Origin: Protula sp. h YS-2021
Taxonomy: Eukaryota; Annelida; Polychaeta; Sabellida; Serpulidae
Direction: 5' to 3'
Length of the DNA stretch: 64,000 bases
Assembly (NCBI GenBank): GCA_949752745.1
Contig: OX457024.1
Location: forward strand, 47,930,490-47,994,489
The notes under the pieces are model-generated. The model worked only from the letters and a program-made list of their open reading frames with translations, searched no databases and had not been told where the DNA came from. Position numbers and translations under genes: made by a program. Positions 22,752-31,296 of the stretch are shown here, piece by piece. The first letter of the stretch is position 1, and each line of letters begins with the position of its first letter.

Positions 22752-25700
22752 ATGGCACCAGTCTACTGTCATGATTGTGATGTGACATTTCCATCTCTGG
22801 AATTGTTCGTGACACATACATGCAAACCAGCTAGGATGAAACGTGCTCATGAAGAGCTTGTTGAGCAGATTGAAGCCAAGAGACGAAAGACCGTACAAGA
22901 TGGTGTTGACAGACCTGATCCAGTCCTCTGCTGTAAATGCGCCAAGATATTTTCATCTTTGGATGCATTTGAGACACATGCATGTGCTGAGATGGAAAAT
23001 GTGTCTCATGAAGAACAAAGAAAGAAAGAGACAGGACAAATAGGCAGAGGCAGAAGAGTGAGTCTTGGTGAAAACGCGCAGGAAAGGCGGTTTGAGCCTG
23101 AAGATGGATCGGATTTGCTACTCGAAATGCGACAACAAGAGAATAGAATCAAGAGACATTTGCTAGAGACGTTAAACCGTGGTATGAAATGGTACATTGT
23201 GGTACATGCACGCTTCAAGAAAATGACACCAAATGTTGAAGGCGTGATGGTAGAACAAGTGGATAATGCCTTCATCAGTAGTCCAACGTATGCAGCATAC
23301 AATCCAACGGATATTGAGAAGGACTTGCCAGAAGCCTATAAAGAATTGTTTACTAGGTTTGATGAACATGAGCGACAAGGCTCTGGCTGGGTGTTGGATA
23401 ACATATTATTCATTGAAGTGCATACAGCGACGTCAGCGCCACTGGAAGCAAGCAGTTTTATCCCACTGCCGAAGAAAGTACAGAGTACAAAGGCTGTGTT
23501 AAACATTCAGAATAAAGACAACAAGTGCTTCTTATGGTCTGTATTGGCTCACCTTCACCCTTCAACAAACAACCCATACCGTGTGCATCAATACAAGCTA
23601 TTTGAGAACGAATTGAAGGTGGAAGGCATGACATTTCCAACACCGATTACAGACATTCCAAAGTTTGAAAAGGAGAATGATGTGTCCATTAACGTGTTTG
23701 GATATGAACATGATGTCGTTGTTCCCATACAACTCAGTCGAAACACCAGTGCGAGAGAAATCAACTTGCTTTTGATTAGCAATGACAAGACAAGACATTA
23801 CTGCCTCATCAAGAATTTCAGCAGACTGATGGCTTATCGATCAAAGTATAATGGTGCAACTTTTTATTGTTTCAACTGTCTTCATGGGTTTATGCGACAA
23901 GATCTTTTAGACAAGCATCGTGAAGTGTGTGGCAAGCATGGCGCACAACGTTTATCATTCCCCAAGGAACCTTTCATCAAGTTCAAGAATGTAGCCAAAC
24001 AACAGCGAGCGCCGTTTGTCATTTATGCAGACTTTGAATGCTTCACGAAAAAGCATGAAGGAGACAAGTATCAACATCATCGTCCAAACAGCTTTGCCTA
24101 CGTGGTTGTCAGCCAGTATGATACACGTGCTCCAGTCGTATATCGAGGCGATAATGCTGTGAAAGTCTTTTTAGACCATATGGTATATGAACGTGATCGT
24201 ATTGTGCATGGCTTGCTACAGCCAAAGAAAATGGTCATGACTCATGAAGATGAAGAGCATTATAAGAACGCCACAGATTGCTACATTTGTCATGAGCCTC
24301 TAGGAGCAGATCGTGTGAGAGATCATGACCATATCAATGGCAAATACCGCGGAGCTGCACATAGTCAATGCAATTTGCAATTTCGATTTCGAAAAGATCA
24401 GCAGGATGTTGAAGATTCTTTCATCATTCCTGTGTTTTTCCACAATTTACGAGGCTATGACAGCCATTTGATCATGGAAGAAATTGGAAAGTTCAAAAAC
24501 GAAAGGATTACAGTCATTCCCAACACCGTTGAGAAATATATTGCATTCACCATGAGCAATCTGAAATTTACAGACAGCTTTCAGTTCATGAGTACTTCTC
24601 TACAGAAGTTGGTATCCAACCTGGCAGCAGAAGGGAAAGACAACTTTTATCACATGACGTCACACATTCACGATAGCGACCAACAAGAGTTACTGTTGAG
24701 AAAGGGAGTGTACCCTTATGATTACGTGGATGAGCCATCCAAGTTTGCTGAAACACAACTGCCGTCCAAGGACAAGTTTTACAGTCTACTCAGTGAAGAA
24801 GACATTAGCGATGAGGATTATGCGCATGCGCAGAAGGTGTGGGAGACATTCCACTGTACTACATTTGGCGAATACCATGACTTGTACCTGAAATCAGATG
24901 TGTTGCTGCTGGCTGACGTGTTTGAAAACTTTCGTCACGTATGTCTCAACACGTATGAATTGGATCCTGCTCACTACTATACAGCGCCAGGACTGTCGTG
25001 GGATGCCATGTTGAAAGCGACAAAGGTGAAATTGGAATTGATCAACGACATTGACATGTACCAAATGGTTGAACAAGGTTTACGTGGAGGAATATCTGTC
25101 ATCACACACAAGTATGCGAAAGCAAATAACCCCTACGTAGCAGATTACGATCCCTTGAAACCAACCAACTACTTGACTTACCTGGATGCAAACAACTTGT
25201 ATGGCTGGGCTATGTCGCAAAGCATGCCGGAAAGTGGATTTATGTGGGTGAGCGAGCCAGAATCCATTGACTTTATGGATGTGGATGAAGATGACGAGAT
25301 TGGATACATTTTAGAAGTGGATTTGGAATACCCATATTCAATCCATGATCATCATAATCACTATCCAGTGGCTCCAGAACGGAAATGTGTGAAAGTGGGA
25401 GAATTGTCAAAACATAGTCAGAAGCTACGGAAAGATCTAAACATGAAAGGCAAACCTAGTGAAAAGCTCATTCCCAACTTGTGTGACAAGAAGAAATATG
25501 TGCTTCATTATAGAAATTTACAGCAATATGTCTCACTGGGATTGAAAGTCACGAAGGTGCATCGTGCCATCATGTTTGCACAGAGCAAATGGTTGGCAAA
25601 ATACATCTCCTTGAACACGGAAAAGAGAAAGTTGGCCAAGAACCCGTTTGAGAAAGACTTTTTCAAACTGATGAACAACTCTGTGTTTGGCAAAACCATG

Positions 25701-26426
25701 GAAAATGTAAGAAAGCGCATGAATGTGGAACTTGTTCACCAGGAAAAGCGGTTCAAGAAACTTGTGGTCAAACCTTCCTTCCACAAATTTAGAATTTTCA
25801 ACGAAGATTTGACCGCGGTACATTTGCGCAAAGTGGATCTGCTTCTGGATAAACCCATTCAAGTTGGGTTCACCATTCTCGACCTCAGCAAAGTGCTCAT
25901 GTTCCACTTTCATTACAACTACATCATGACCAAGTATCCCAACGCCAAGCTGTTGTTCAGCGACACCGACAGTCTATGTTATGACATAGAAACGGACGAT
26001 ATATACAAAGACATGCAGGAAGATGCTGACTTGTTCGACACAAGTGACTATCCCCCAGATCATTTCCTACATTCCAACGTGAACAAGAAAGTGCTTGGGA
26101 AAATGAAAGATGAGACGGCGGGCATTCCCATTGAAGAGTTTGTTGGACTTCGGCCGAAAATGTATAGTATGATGTATGGTGGGAAAGAAAAACGTACGGC
26201 CAAAGGCATCACTCGCGCGTGTCAAAGACGGATGAAACATCAGCAGTATAGAGACAGTTTGTTCAACCAAACGCAAACGATGACTACAGGGCACATCATT
26301 CGAAGTCATGACCACCAGATCTTCTCGGAGAAGTTGAGGAAAGTGGCTCTCTCTCCCTTTGATGACAAGCGATATGTGATGAGTGATGGCTATTCCACTT
26401 TGGCGCATGGGCATTACAGTATATAA
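22752..26426 (+). CDS. POLB: Protein-primed-type family B DNA polymerase with N-terminal zinc fingers
   Basis: The frame reads from GTG 22698, but the first ATG is at 22752 (MAPVYCHDCDV), downstream of TATA 22685, giving 1224 residues. Two CxxC...H...C fingers open the protein (CHDCDVTF, CCKCAKIF), and a third follows near residue 390. The exonuclease domain has ExoI YADFEC (about 427), ExoII FHNLRGYDSH and ExoIII YLKSDVLLLAD. Between ExoI and ExoII is an endonuclease-VII-like insert (CYICHEPL...VRDHDHINGKYRGAAHSQC, split here). The polymerase domain has motif A YLDANNLYGWAM (about 810), motif B FKLMNNSVFGK (about 975) and motif C FSDTDSL (about 1070), then KMYS. All catalytic acids are present. 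The stop overlaps the TATA box of the next gene. It would replicate the element from its termini. Confidence 0.97.
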   Translation: MAPVYCHDCDVTFPSLELFVTHTCKPARMKRAHEELVEQIEAKRRKTVQDGVDRPDPVLCCKCAKIFSSLDAFETHACAEMENVSHEEQRKKETGQIGRGRRVSLGENAQERRFEPEDGSDLLLEMRQQENRIKRHLLETLNRGMKWYIVVHARFKKMTPNVEGVMVEQVDNAFISSPTYAAYNPTDIEKDLPEAYKELFTRFDEHERQGSGWVLDNILFIEVHTATSAPLEASSFIPLPKKVQSTKAVLNIQNKDNKCFLWSVLAHLHPSTNNPYRVHQYKLFENELKVEGMTFPTPITDIPKFEKENDVSINVFGYEHDVVVPIQLSRNTSAREINLLLISNDKTRHYCLIKNFSRLMAYRSKYNGATFYCFNCLHGFMRQDLLDKHREVCGKHGAQRLSFPKEPFIKFKNVAKQQRAPFVIYADFECFTKKHEGDKYQHHRPNSFAYVVVSQYDTRAPVVYRGDNAVKVFLDHMVYERDRIVHGLLQPKKMVMTHEDEEHYKNATDCYICHEPLGADRVRDHDHINGKYRGAAHSQCNLQFRFRKDQQDVEDSFIIPVFFHNLRGYDSHLIMEEIGKFKNERITVIPNTVEKYIAFTMSNLKFTDSFQFMSTSLQKLVSNLAAEGKDNFYHMTSHIHDSDQQELLLRKGVYPYDYVDEPSKFAETQLPSKDKFYSLLSEEDISDEDYAHAQKVWETFHCTTFGEYHDLYLKSDVLLLADVFENFRHVCLNTYELDPAHYYTAPGLSWDAMLKATKVKLELINDIDMYQMVEQGLRGGISVITHKYAKANNPYVADYDPLKPTNYLTYLDANNLYGWAMSQSMPESGFMWVSEPESIDFMDVDEDDEIGYILEVDLEYPYSIHDHHNHYPVAPERKCVKVGELSKHSQKLRKDLNMKGKPSEKLIPNLCDKKKYVLHYRNLQQYVSLGLKVTKVHRAIMFAQSKWLAKYISLNTEKRKLAKNPFEKDFFKLMNNSVFGKTMENVRKRMNVELVHQEKRFKKLVVKPSFHKFRIFNEDLTAVHLRKVDLLLDKPIQVGFTILDLSKVLMFHFHYNYIMTKYPNAKLLFSDTDSLCYDIETDDIYKDMQEDADLFDTSDYPPDHFLHSNVNKKVLGKMKDETAGIPIEEFVGLRPKMYSMMYGGKEKRTAKGITRACQRRMKHQQYRDSLFNQTQTMTTGHIIRSHDHQIFSEKLRKVALSPFDDKRYVMSDGYSTLAHGHYSI

Positions 26427-26427
26427 G
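26420..26427 (+). promoter_or_regulatory. TATA box overlapping the PolB stop codon
   Basis: TATATAAG includes the polymerase TAA (26424-26426) and lies 55 bp before the next ATG (26482), the same spacing as other promoters in the element. Confidence 0.55.
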
Positions 26428-26481
26428 GGGGAGACACTTCAACTTGAGAGTTAGTTGTGGTGTGAACACTGAAGCGTCAAC

Positions 26482-26826
26482 ATGAAAAGATCTGCACCAA
26501 CGGATATGGATACTCTTGCTGATACAGTCAAAGACATGAAAGTGAAACATCCTGATACTACCATTAAGAAATTAAAAGTGGAGATAGCACCAACACCACA
26601 GTCGTGGGATGGAATGCTTTCTCTAGGCAATGGAAAGTATATCAAGATTATGAAACAAAGTAATGAAGGTGTGGTAAACATTCGCAAATACCTCAGAGAT
26701 GAGGGGACTGGAAAAAACCGTCCAACGAAAAAGGGTATCTTGCTGACAATACCTGAATGGAAAATGCTGAAGAAGCAGGTGAAAGAAGTGGATAAAAGGC
26801 TTCGCAGACAAGACGACAAGTCATAA
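26482..26826 (+). CDS. PC4/SUB1-like single-stranded DNA-binding protein
   Basis: 114 residues. The N-terminal about 45 are charged and likely flexible. Residues 46-108 match the PC4 (p15 transcriptional coactivator) domain: LGNGKYIKIMKQ, then VVNIRKYLRDEG, a basic loop NRPTKKG, then ILLTIPEWKMLKKQVKEVD, corresponding to the 'G..L....W..L...I' strand-helix end of PC4. PC4 proteins bind ssDNA and help transcription or repair. A polymerase-adjacent ssDNA-binding role in replication is the natural inference. It has its own TATA box and is followed 12 bp later by the next ORF. Confidence 0.85.
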   Translation: MKRSAPTDMDTLADTVKDMKVKHPDTTIKKLKVEIAPTPQSWDGMLSLGNGKYIKIMKQSNEGVVNIRKYLRDEGTGKNRPTKKGILLTIPEWKMLKKQVKEVDKRLRRQDDKS

Positions 26827-26838
26827 CAAGGTAAAAAC

Positions 26839-27210
26839 ATGAATGCACTCATGCTGAACGGTGGTGTTTACCTTACTGTCAATGAGAGGAATGAAGTGAT
26901 ACTAGATTCTAAGACAAGTTATCATCGGTTTAAACCTGAAGTGTGGAAAGACTTTAAAAACATACCACTTGAAGCTGGGTTTAAACGCAGACTTGAAAAT
27001 AAGGTGGAAGTGACGGTGGCTGAATATGATTCTAACATACGTGTAGAAATCTGTAGAAATCTTTTACAGGATTATCCAAAGGATTATAAGGGAGTTGTGC
27101 CAGATACACCATATACAGATTTGATCCTCTTTGATATCAAGAACTGGCGCGCAGTCTTACGATTCCTAGAAGCGATACAACATCCACTCTTCGCCATCTT
27201 GCGAGCATAA
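26839..27210 (+). CDS. Diverged PC4-like protein A
   Basis: 123 residues from ATG 26839. I do not recognise it directly, but the last 60 residues follow the PC4 plan: VEVTVAEYDSNIRVEICRN, a loop, then DLILFDIKNWRAVLRFLEAIQ, comparable to GISL..EW..L...I of the neighbour. The N-terminal half (GGVYLTVNERNEVILD...FKPEVWKDFKNI) could be a second, more worn unit. It is only 12 bp after the PC4 gene with no TATA of its own, so probably co-transcribed. The stop overlaps a CATAAAAA word that could serve the next gene. Confidence 0.7.
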   Translation: MNALMLNGGVYLTVNERNEVILDSKTSYHRFKPEVWKDFKNIPLEAGFKRRLENKVEVTVAEYDSNIRVEICRNLLQDYPKDYKGVVPDTPYTDLILFDIKNWRAVLRFLEAIQHPLFAILRA

Positions 27211-27265
27211 AAAACGTCTTTGCAGACAAGGAGACAGCTCATAGTTCATCTGACTGTTGAACGAG

Positions 27266-27607
27266 ATGGAAGACTTTTTAACGGAATATAAACCCATTAC
27301 GCATGGATTCTCATATCTGAGAAACGAATATGATGACATTGTGCTAAGACATTTTGGACAGTATCTCGTCCTATCACTTGATGACCAATCCGTGTTGAAA
27401 GACCATCTAGAGAAGTTCAGGATACCTGGCTTTCTCCTAGCAGTCTCAAATGAATTAGAAGTGCGTGTGACTGAGAACTGCTTAGACGTGTTTGTACAAT
27501 TTCGCCAATATGACGAGCTTACAGAAAACTATGACTACATCACCCTCAACACAGTGGAATGGTACGCTCTGTTACAAGCATTGGATTGGAAAGAACCTAA
27601 CGCTTGA
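27266..27607 (+). CDS. Diverged PC4-like protein B
   Basis: The first ATG is 27266 (the upstream codon 27257 is TTG); 113 residues. Two PC4-like units are visible: DIVLRHFGQYLVLSLDDQSV then LEKF, and LEVRVTENCLDVFVQF... followed by DYITLNTVEWYALLQAL. A CATAAAAA at 27206-27213 lies about 55 bp before the ATG. The 3' end overlaps the next frame, which continues with more of the same domain, so B and C may once have been one gene. Confidence 0.65.
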   Translation: MEDFLTEYKPITHGFSYLRNEYDDIVLRHFGQYLVLSLDDQSVLKDHLEKFRIPGFLLAVSNELEVRVTENCLDVFVQFRQYDELTENYDYITLNTVEWYALLQALDWKEPNA

Positions 27608-27878
27608 ATTCAAAGAAACAGAAATATGGCTTACACGAGGCACCAAATCCATTGAGCTGACACAACCTATGCGTGTGATGGACTTAGAAGAAGGATATGA
27701 ACTGAAACTGTCTGAACATGAAACTGTTAAAGTGATAAAGTTTGGTGATGTGTGTTATGTGAGCTTTCATAGCATTTACAAACATGGATGTAATGTCTAT
27801 GATACCTATATCAATTTAGATTCTAATGAATGGTATTCATTGATGAATGTATTGAAAAATGAATGTGTTTGTAAATAA
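27510..27878 (+). CDS. Diverged PC4-like protein C (overlaps B)
   Basis: The frame opens with ATGs at 27492 and 27510, inside gene B in another frame. The first about 35 residues are just B read out of frame. Domain-like text begins exactly where B ends (LTLEFKETEIWLTRG) and closes with VKVIKFGDVCYVSFHS...YINLDSNEWYSLMNVLKN, a clear PC4-type ending. So either translation initiates inside B, a frameshift joins B and C, or the copy has a frame-breaking indel. AATAAA follows at 28125. Confidence 0.6.
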   Translation: MTSLQKTMTTSPSTQWNGTLCYKHWIGKNLTLEFKETEIWLTRGTKSIELTQPMRVMDLEEGYELKLSEHETVKVIKFGDVCYVSFHSIYKHGCNVYDTYINLDSNEWYSLMNVLKNECVCK

Positions 27879-27879
27879 A

Positions 27880-28120
27880 AAGTTTGTAAATAGTGTAAAT
27901 AGACTTTATAGTTAAGAGTTTGTAGTTAAGAATTTTGTAAATAGTGTAAATAGTGTAAATAAAAGTTTGTAAATAGTGTAAATAGAATTTGTAGTTAAGA
28001 ATTTGTAAATAGTGTAAATAGCGTTTGTAGTTAAGAGTTTGTAAATAGTGTTTGTAAACTTTGTAAATAGTGTTTGTAAACTTTGTAAATAGTGTTTGTA
28101 GTTAAGAATTTGTAAATAGA
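27880..28120. repeat. AT-rich minisatellite at convergent 3' ends (plus-strand side)
   Basis: Irregular repeats of GTTTGTAAATAGTGTAAATAG and GTAGTTAAGAATTTGTAAAT. They form the 3' untranslated region of the rightward genes. Confidence 0.85.
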
Positions 28121-28124
28121 ACAC

Positions 28125-28130
28125 AATAAA
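28125..28130 (+). terminator. Poly(A) signal, rightward genes
   Basis: AATAAA just after the minisatellite, at the end of the rightward gene block. Confidence 0.6.
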
Positions 28131-28159
28131 CAAGACAGTTGTTTGAAAACTTGGTTTGT

Positions 28160-28165
28160 TTTATT
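28160..28165 (-). terminator. Poly(A) signal, leftward genes
   Basis: AATAAA on the minus strand about 200 bp past the protease stop, only 30 bp from the opposing signal. Confidence 0.6.
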
Positions 28166-28375
28166 TAACAACAACAACTTAACTAATATAACAACAACAA
28201 CTTAACTACAACTTAACTAATATAACAACAACAACTTAACTAATATAACAACAACAACTTAACTACAACTTAACTAATATAACAACAACAACTTAACTAA
28301 TATAACAACAACAACAACTTAACTAATATAACAACAACAACTTAACTAATATAACAACAACAACATTAATAAAAC
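28166..28375. repeat. AACAACAACAACTTAACTAATAT minisatellite
   Basis: About ten copies of a 23-bp or shorter unit, AT-rich, lie in the 3' untranslated region of the leftward block. They share the word TTAACTA with the facing array. Confidence 0.9.
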
Positions 28376-28803
28376 AATGGTTTATAATGTCTATATACAA
28401 AATCCTTTACAATAAAATCACCATCCTTTCTTTTTAATATATTCACAATATCAAACATACTCTGACCTCGAGCTCTATGCAATATATAATAGACACAATA
28501 AAAACCACATGACGATGATATTGGCGTTTGTAATGAGATAGAATTATACATATAGTCATTTCTTAAAAACATATCTAAACGATCATCGAGAGGGAACAGT
28601 CCATAAGAGTCAAAATATTCTGCAGGGTCTTTGTCATAATACACTGCCACCCAATGTTCTCCTGGTTCATCTTGATCGTCTGTGTTGATCACATAGACGC
28701 CGCGTTGTAAAGACGGTAACTGGTCCATGGCAAACACGCCTTGAAACAAGTCTTTGGTCATGACATCATGACTCAATATGGCATCAATCTGCTTCGTGTT
28801 CAT
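28366..28803 (-). CDS. PRO: Adenain-type cysteine protease
   Basis: 145 residues from ATG 28803, whose first bases overlap the capsid stop (ATGA). It matches the Ulp1/adenovirus-protease fold used by Polintons for virion maturation. His50 lies in GEHWVAV, Asp65 in EYFDSYG, Gln92 in SLQTPISSS and Cys99 in SCGFYCVYY, the classic H-D-Q-C order. The length is short, as is usual for this group. Likely substrates with matching cleavage sites are encoded at 30186 and 32078. It is the last gene of the leftward block. Confidence 0.93.
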   Translation of the reverse strand: MNTKQIDAILSHDVMTKDLFQGVFAMDQLPSLQRGVYVINTDDQDEPGEHWVAVYYDKDPAEYFDSYGLFPLDDRLDMFLRNDYMYNSISLQTPISSSCGFYCVYYILHRARGQSMFDIVNILKRKDGDFIVKDFVYRHYKPLFY

Positions 28804-30173
28804 GACTGGTAGTCGAATTGGATGCTGCGATTTGCACTGATCTCAATAATGTTGTCAAATTCAGCATAGACAATGACATTGATGGTATGTTGCAAAGCCC
28901 TAGCAAAGTTCATTTCTAGCCGCAAATTCCCATGCTTGATCAGGGGGAAATGATCATCGCCATCATAATCCGGTGTTAAGTCAAACGAAAATAAAGCATA
29001 ACCTCTAGGCCAATCTTCCCGTTTTATAATGGAACTTTTCTCACCATTCAACCGATCAAACGATTTGTAAAGCGTTTCAAAAGCGTCCAGGTATTTGTTC
29101 TGTGTAATGTCAAGCTTGAGAGGTTTGGATAGAACTGGTTCACCATCCGTGTACAGTTGCATATAGTCCAGATTAAAATGTTTGAAATCATATGGATTCC
29201 TCAATACTGATCCACCAAAAGCTTCATTATGAACCAGACCAATGACAATACGATTTGGTAATTGACCCAAAAAGATGTTATCTTTCACAAAAGACTGAAA
29301 TCCTGCTGGAATAGCCAAGACTTTACATTCTTTTCTAGTGATGATGATCTTGGCAGGACTTTTCATCAATGCATCTGTATGTCCTAACTGAATACCTGGA
29401 CTCACCCTCACTTTGCGAATGGTTAAAAATGCCTCTTTCACTTCTACCTTATAGGTATTATCTGCAGCCATCAATACATAGTCATCTTTTTGTCTATGGA
29501 AACGCAATTTCAAACTGATACCATTCGGAAGATAACGATCCTGCTCAAACAAATCTATCCTTAAACCGCCAGTAAGCATAACATCACGGCTAAGACGTGT
29601 ATGCAAATAACGATGATGTAAGCCATTGTTGCCTTGCTCAGCCAAGTCACCGCCGTCGGCATTGACATGAAACCCGGATACATATTGTTCATGATTAGGT
29701 CTTTTCACCTCATAGCTATTCATTGACCCAGCAGTATCCTTATACATGAGACGCATAGAGCGCTCAGAATGTAGACTTTCTTCCGAATCATGGATGAGAT
29801 GAGAGATAATACTGGTATAACCATGAGTATTGTTGCTATGCGAAACCAAACGATCATTCAGAAACAATTCAATATTAGACCATAACCCATTAAACACATC
29901 ATTGATGCAAGAGACATTATCATCTGCGCCACACGCTGTTCCATCAGCCTTTAGAATGCGACATACAATATGAAGTTTGCTGTTCTTTAAATCCAGATAT
30001 TCTTCTGTACTCGCAGGAATGTAGAATTCTATTGGAGCGCCTTCTCTAATGCTTGTAAGTGGTTGATAGTCAACATTATAACTTTTCTCTACAGCAGTTT
30101 GCGTTGGTGGTACGTGAAACCATTCCAATGGAGAAAGACTACATTCACACGAATGATTATGAATGAGAGACAT
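28800..30173 (-). CDS. MCP: Major capsid protein candidate (double jelly-roll)
   Basis: 457 residues from ATG 30173. The N-terminus MSLIHNHSCECSLSPLEWF, with the following PPTQTAVEKS and the stretch GAPIEFYIPASTEEYLDL, is the conserved start of the Maverick capsid family that also appears in animal genomes as F54H12.2-like proteins. The length fits a double jelly-roll capsid. The assignment rests on that family likeness; I see no catalytic motif and expect none. The stop overlaps the protease start by 4 bp. Twelve bp separate it from the basic peptide gene upstream. Confidence 0.88.
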   Translation of the reverse strand: MSLIHNHSCECSLSPLEWFHVPPTQTAVEKSYNVDYQPLTSIREGAPIEFYIPASTEEYLDLKNSKLHIVCRILKADGTACGADDNVSCINDVFNGLWSNIELFLNDRLVSHSNNTHGYTSIISHLIHDSEESLHSERSMRLMYKDTAGSMNSYEVKRPNHEQYVSGFHVNADGGDLAEQGNNGLHHRYLHTRLSRDVMLTGGLRIDLFEQDRYLPNGISLKLRFHRQKDDYVLMAADNTYKVEVKEAFLTIRKVRVSPGIQLGHTDALMKSPAKIIITRKECKVLAIPAGFQSFVKDNIFLGQLPNRIVIGLVHNEAFGGSVLRNPYDFKHFNLDYMQLYTDGEPVLSKPLKLDITQNKYLDAFETLYKSFDRLNGEKSSIIKREDWPRGYALFSFDLTPDYDGDDHFPLIKHGNLRLEMNFARALQHTINVIVYAEFDNIIEISANRSIQFDYQS

Positions 30174-30185
30174 TTTTTTTTTTCT

Positions 30186-30527
30186 TTAAAAAATATCTTT
30201 GCGATATTTTGATGTTATCCGTCTGGCTGTTTTTCGTCTTCTGGCACGTTTCGTCGGTTGCATACGCTTTTGTTCACCAAACACACGTTCTGCTACTCGA
30301 CCCGTCACATCTTTCGCGACATTCTTTGCAGCCTTCTTAAGATGTGGCGCAACGATCTTAGCCCCAGCCTTAAGTAGTGGAATAGCTTTGCGAGCCAATG
30401 ATCCCAGTATTGAACCAATACCATCGCCATACTGGATTCGCGCTCCTTTGAATCCTGGTAATTCCCCGCCCACTTGACGAAGAAAATGGTTGCGATATGC
30501 AGACGGATCGTGTGTATAAGCTTTCAT
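30186..30527 (-). CDS. pVI/pX-like basic virion peptide with amphipathic helix
   Basis: 113 residues from ATG 30527, overlapping the minor capsid stop as ATGA. Two matches to the adenain consensus occur: QVGG|E at residues 18-22 and QYGD|G at 32-36. Cleavage at the second would release GIGSILGSLARKAIPLLKAG..., a cationic amphipathic helix (36-72) like membrane-active peptides. The C-terminus (86-110) is extremely basic (KRARRRKTARR), as in adenovirus core peptide X. Roles in endosome disruption and DNA condensation are inferences from composition and position. Confidence 0.75.
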   Translation of the reverse strand: MKAYTHDPSAYRNHFLRQVGGELPGFKGARIQYGDGIGSILGSLARKAIPLLKAGAKIVAPHLKKAAKNVAKDVTGRVAERVFGEQKRMQPTKRARRRKTARRITSKYRKDIF

Positions 30528-31285
30528 ATTGCTTTTGGTCGAAAATGAAGTTTACAGATCACCTTTCCAGTTTGAAATGGAACATTATAGCCTGTGTCGT
30601 CCTTAATATTCATTTCTATCACGTCAAATTTGGACGTGTTTACAGGAACATAATGCGGTTCGCCGTACGTTTTCATGATAATGTCACCATCATGGCCTTG
30701 TATGCCAACAGAACGTAGTAACGGCACATAATAATCACCAACAACTTGTGGTTCACAAATGCTACAATACACATACAGTGTATAAAACCCCTGTTTCACA
30801 TCCGCTTTATGGTCAGCTGTACATGTTTCAGTATACCATTGCTCTGGGATAAATCCTAAAATCTCAGCCAATCCAGCGGAAAAGGACACTTCAAAACCAT
30901 AATTTAGAAATAGAAACACACGTCGTCTAATTTTATCATACTTTATCCGAATAGCTTCTTTAAGATCATCTTTCATAGAATGAGTTGCTTCTTCATTCAC
31001 TGCCTGACATATTTCTTGTATGGATCTATAATAACCATAGGGAATATTGATAGTGTCAAGTGTCTCTGTCAGTGGTTGTTGTCGATACTGAATAGAATAG
31101 TCCATGTCATGTCTCATCGTTGTCCATGTATGTGGATATTGAATTTCAGCTAAAGCCACTTCATATTTTCCATTCAGATAGATGGTTCGAGGCATACGAA
31201 TTTGATAATTCGAAGCCTTGTTGTTGGGATAATAGTTCATACTCGCATTGCTAGGCAAAGTGATGTAAAAGCTTGTCGACTCCAT
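30524..31285 (-). CDS. mCP: Minor capsid (penton-like) protein candidate
   Basis: 253 residues from ATG 31285. The start MESTSFYITLPSNASMNYYP and the following NKASNYQIRMPRTIYLNGKY are typical of the Maverick minor capsid (single jelly-roll) protein encoded beside the major capsid. The text is beta-rich with no signal peptide or membrane span. It ends in a 4-bp ATGA overlap with the pVI/pX-like gene. Identification is by family pattern and gene order; the fold is inferred. Confidence 0.82.
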   Translation of the reverse strand: MESTSFYITLPSNASMNYYPNNKASNYQIRMPRTIYLNGKYEVALAEIQYPHTWTTMRHDMDYSIQYRQQPLTETLDTINIPYGYYRSIQEICQAVNEEATHSMKDDLKEAIRIKYDKIRRRVFLFLNYGFEVSFSAGLAEILGFIPEQWYTETCTADHKADVKQGFYTLYVYCSICEPQVVGDYYVPLLRSVGIQGHDGDIIMKTYGEPHYVPVNTSKFDVIEMNIKDDTGYNVPFQTGKVICKLHFRPKAI

Positions 31286-31296
31286 GATGGTGGGAA

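Noticed and set aside
25533..26414. Minus-strand ORFs of 115-126 codons within the polymerase
   Set aside because: Antisense shadows of conserved polymerase motifs.
28160..28375. Regular repeats considered as a CRISPR-like array
   Set aside because: Units are contiguous AT-rich minisatellite without unique spacers, in an animal genome.
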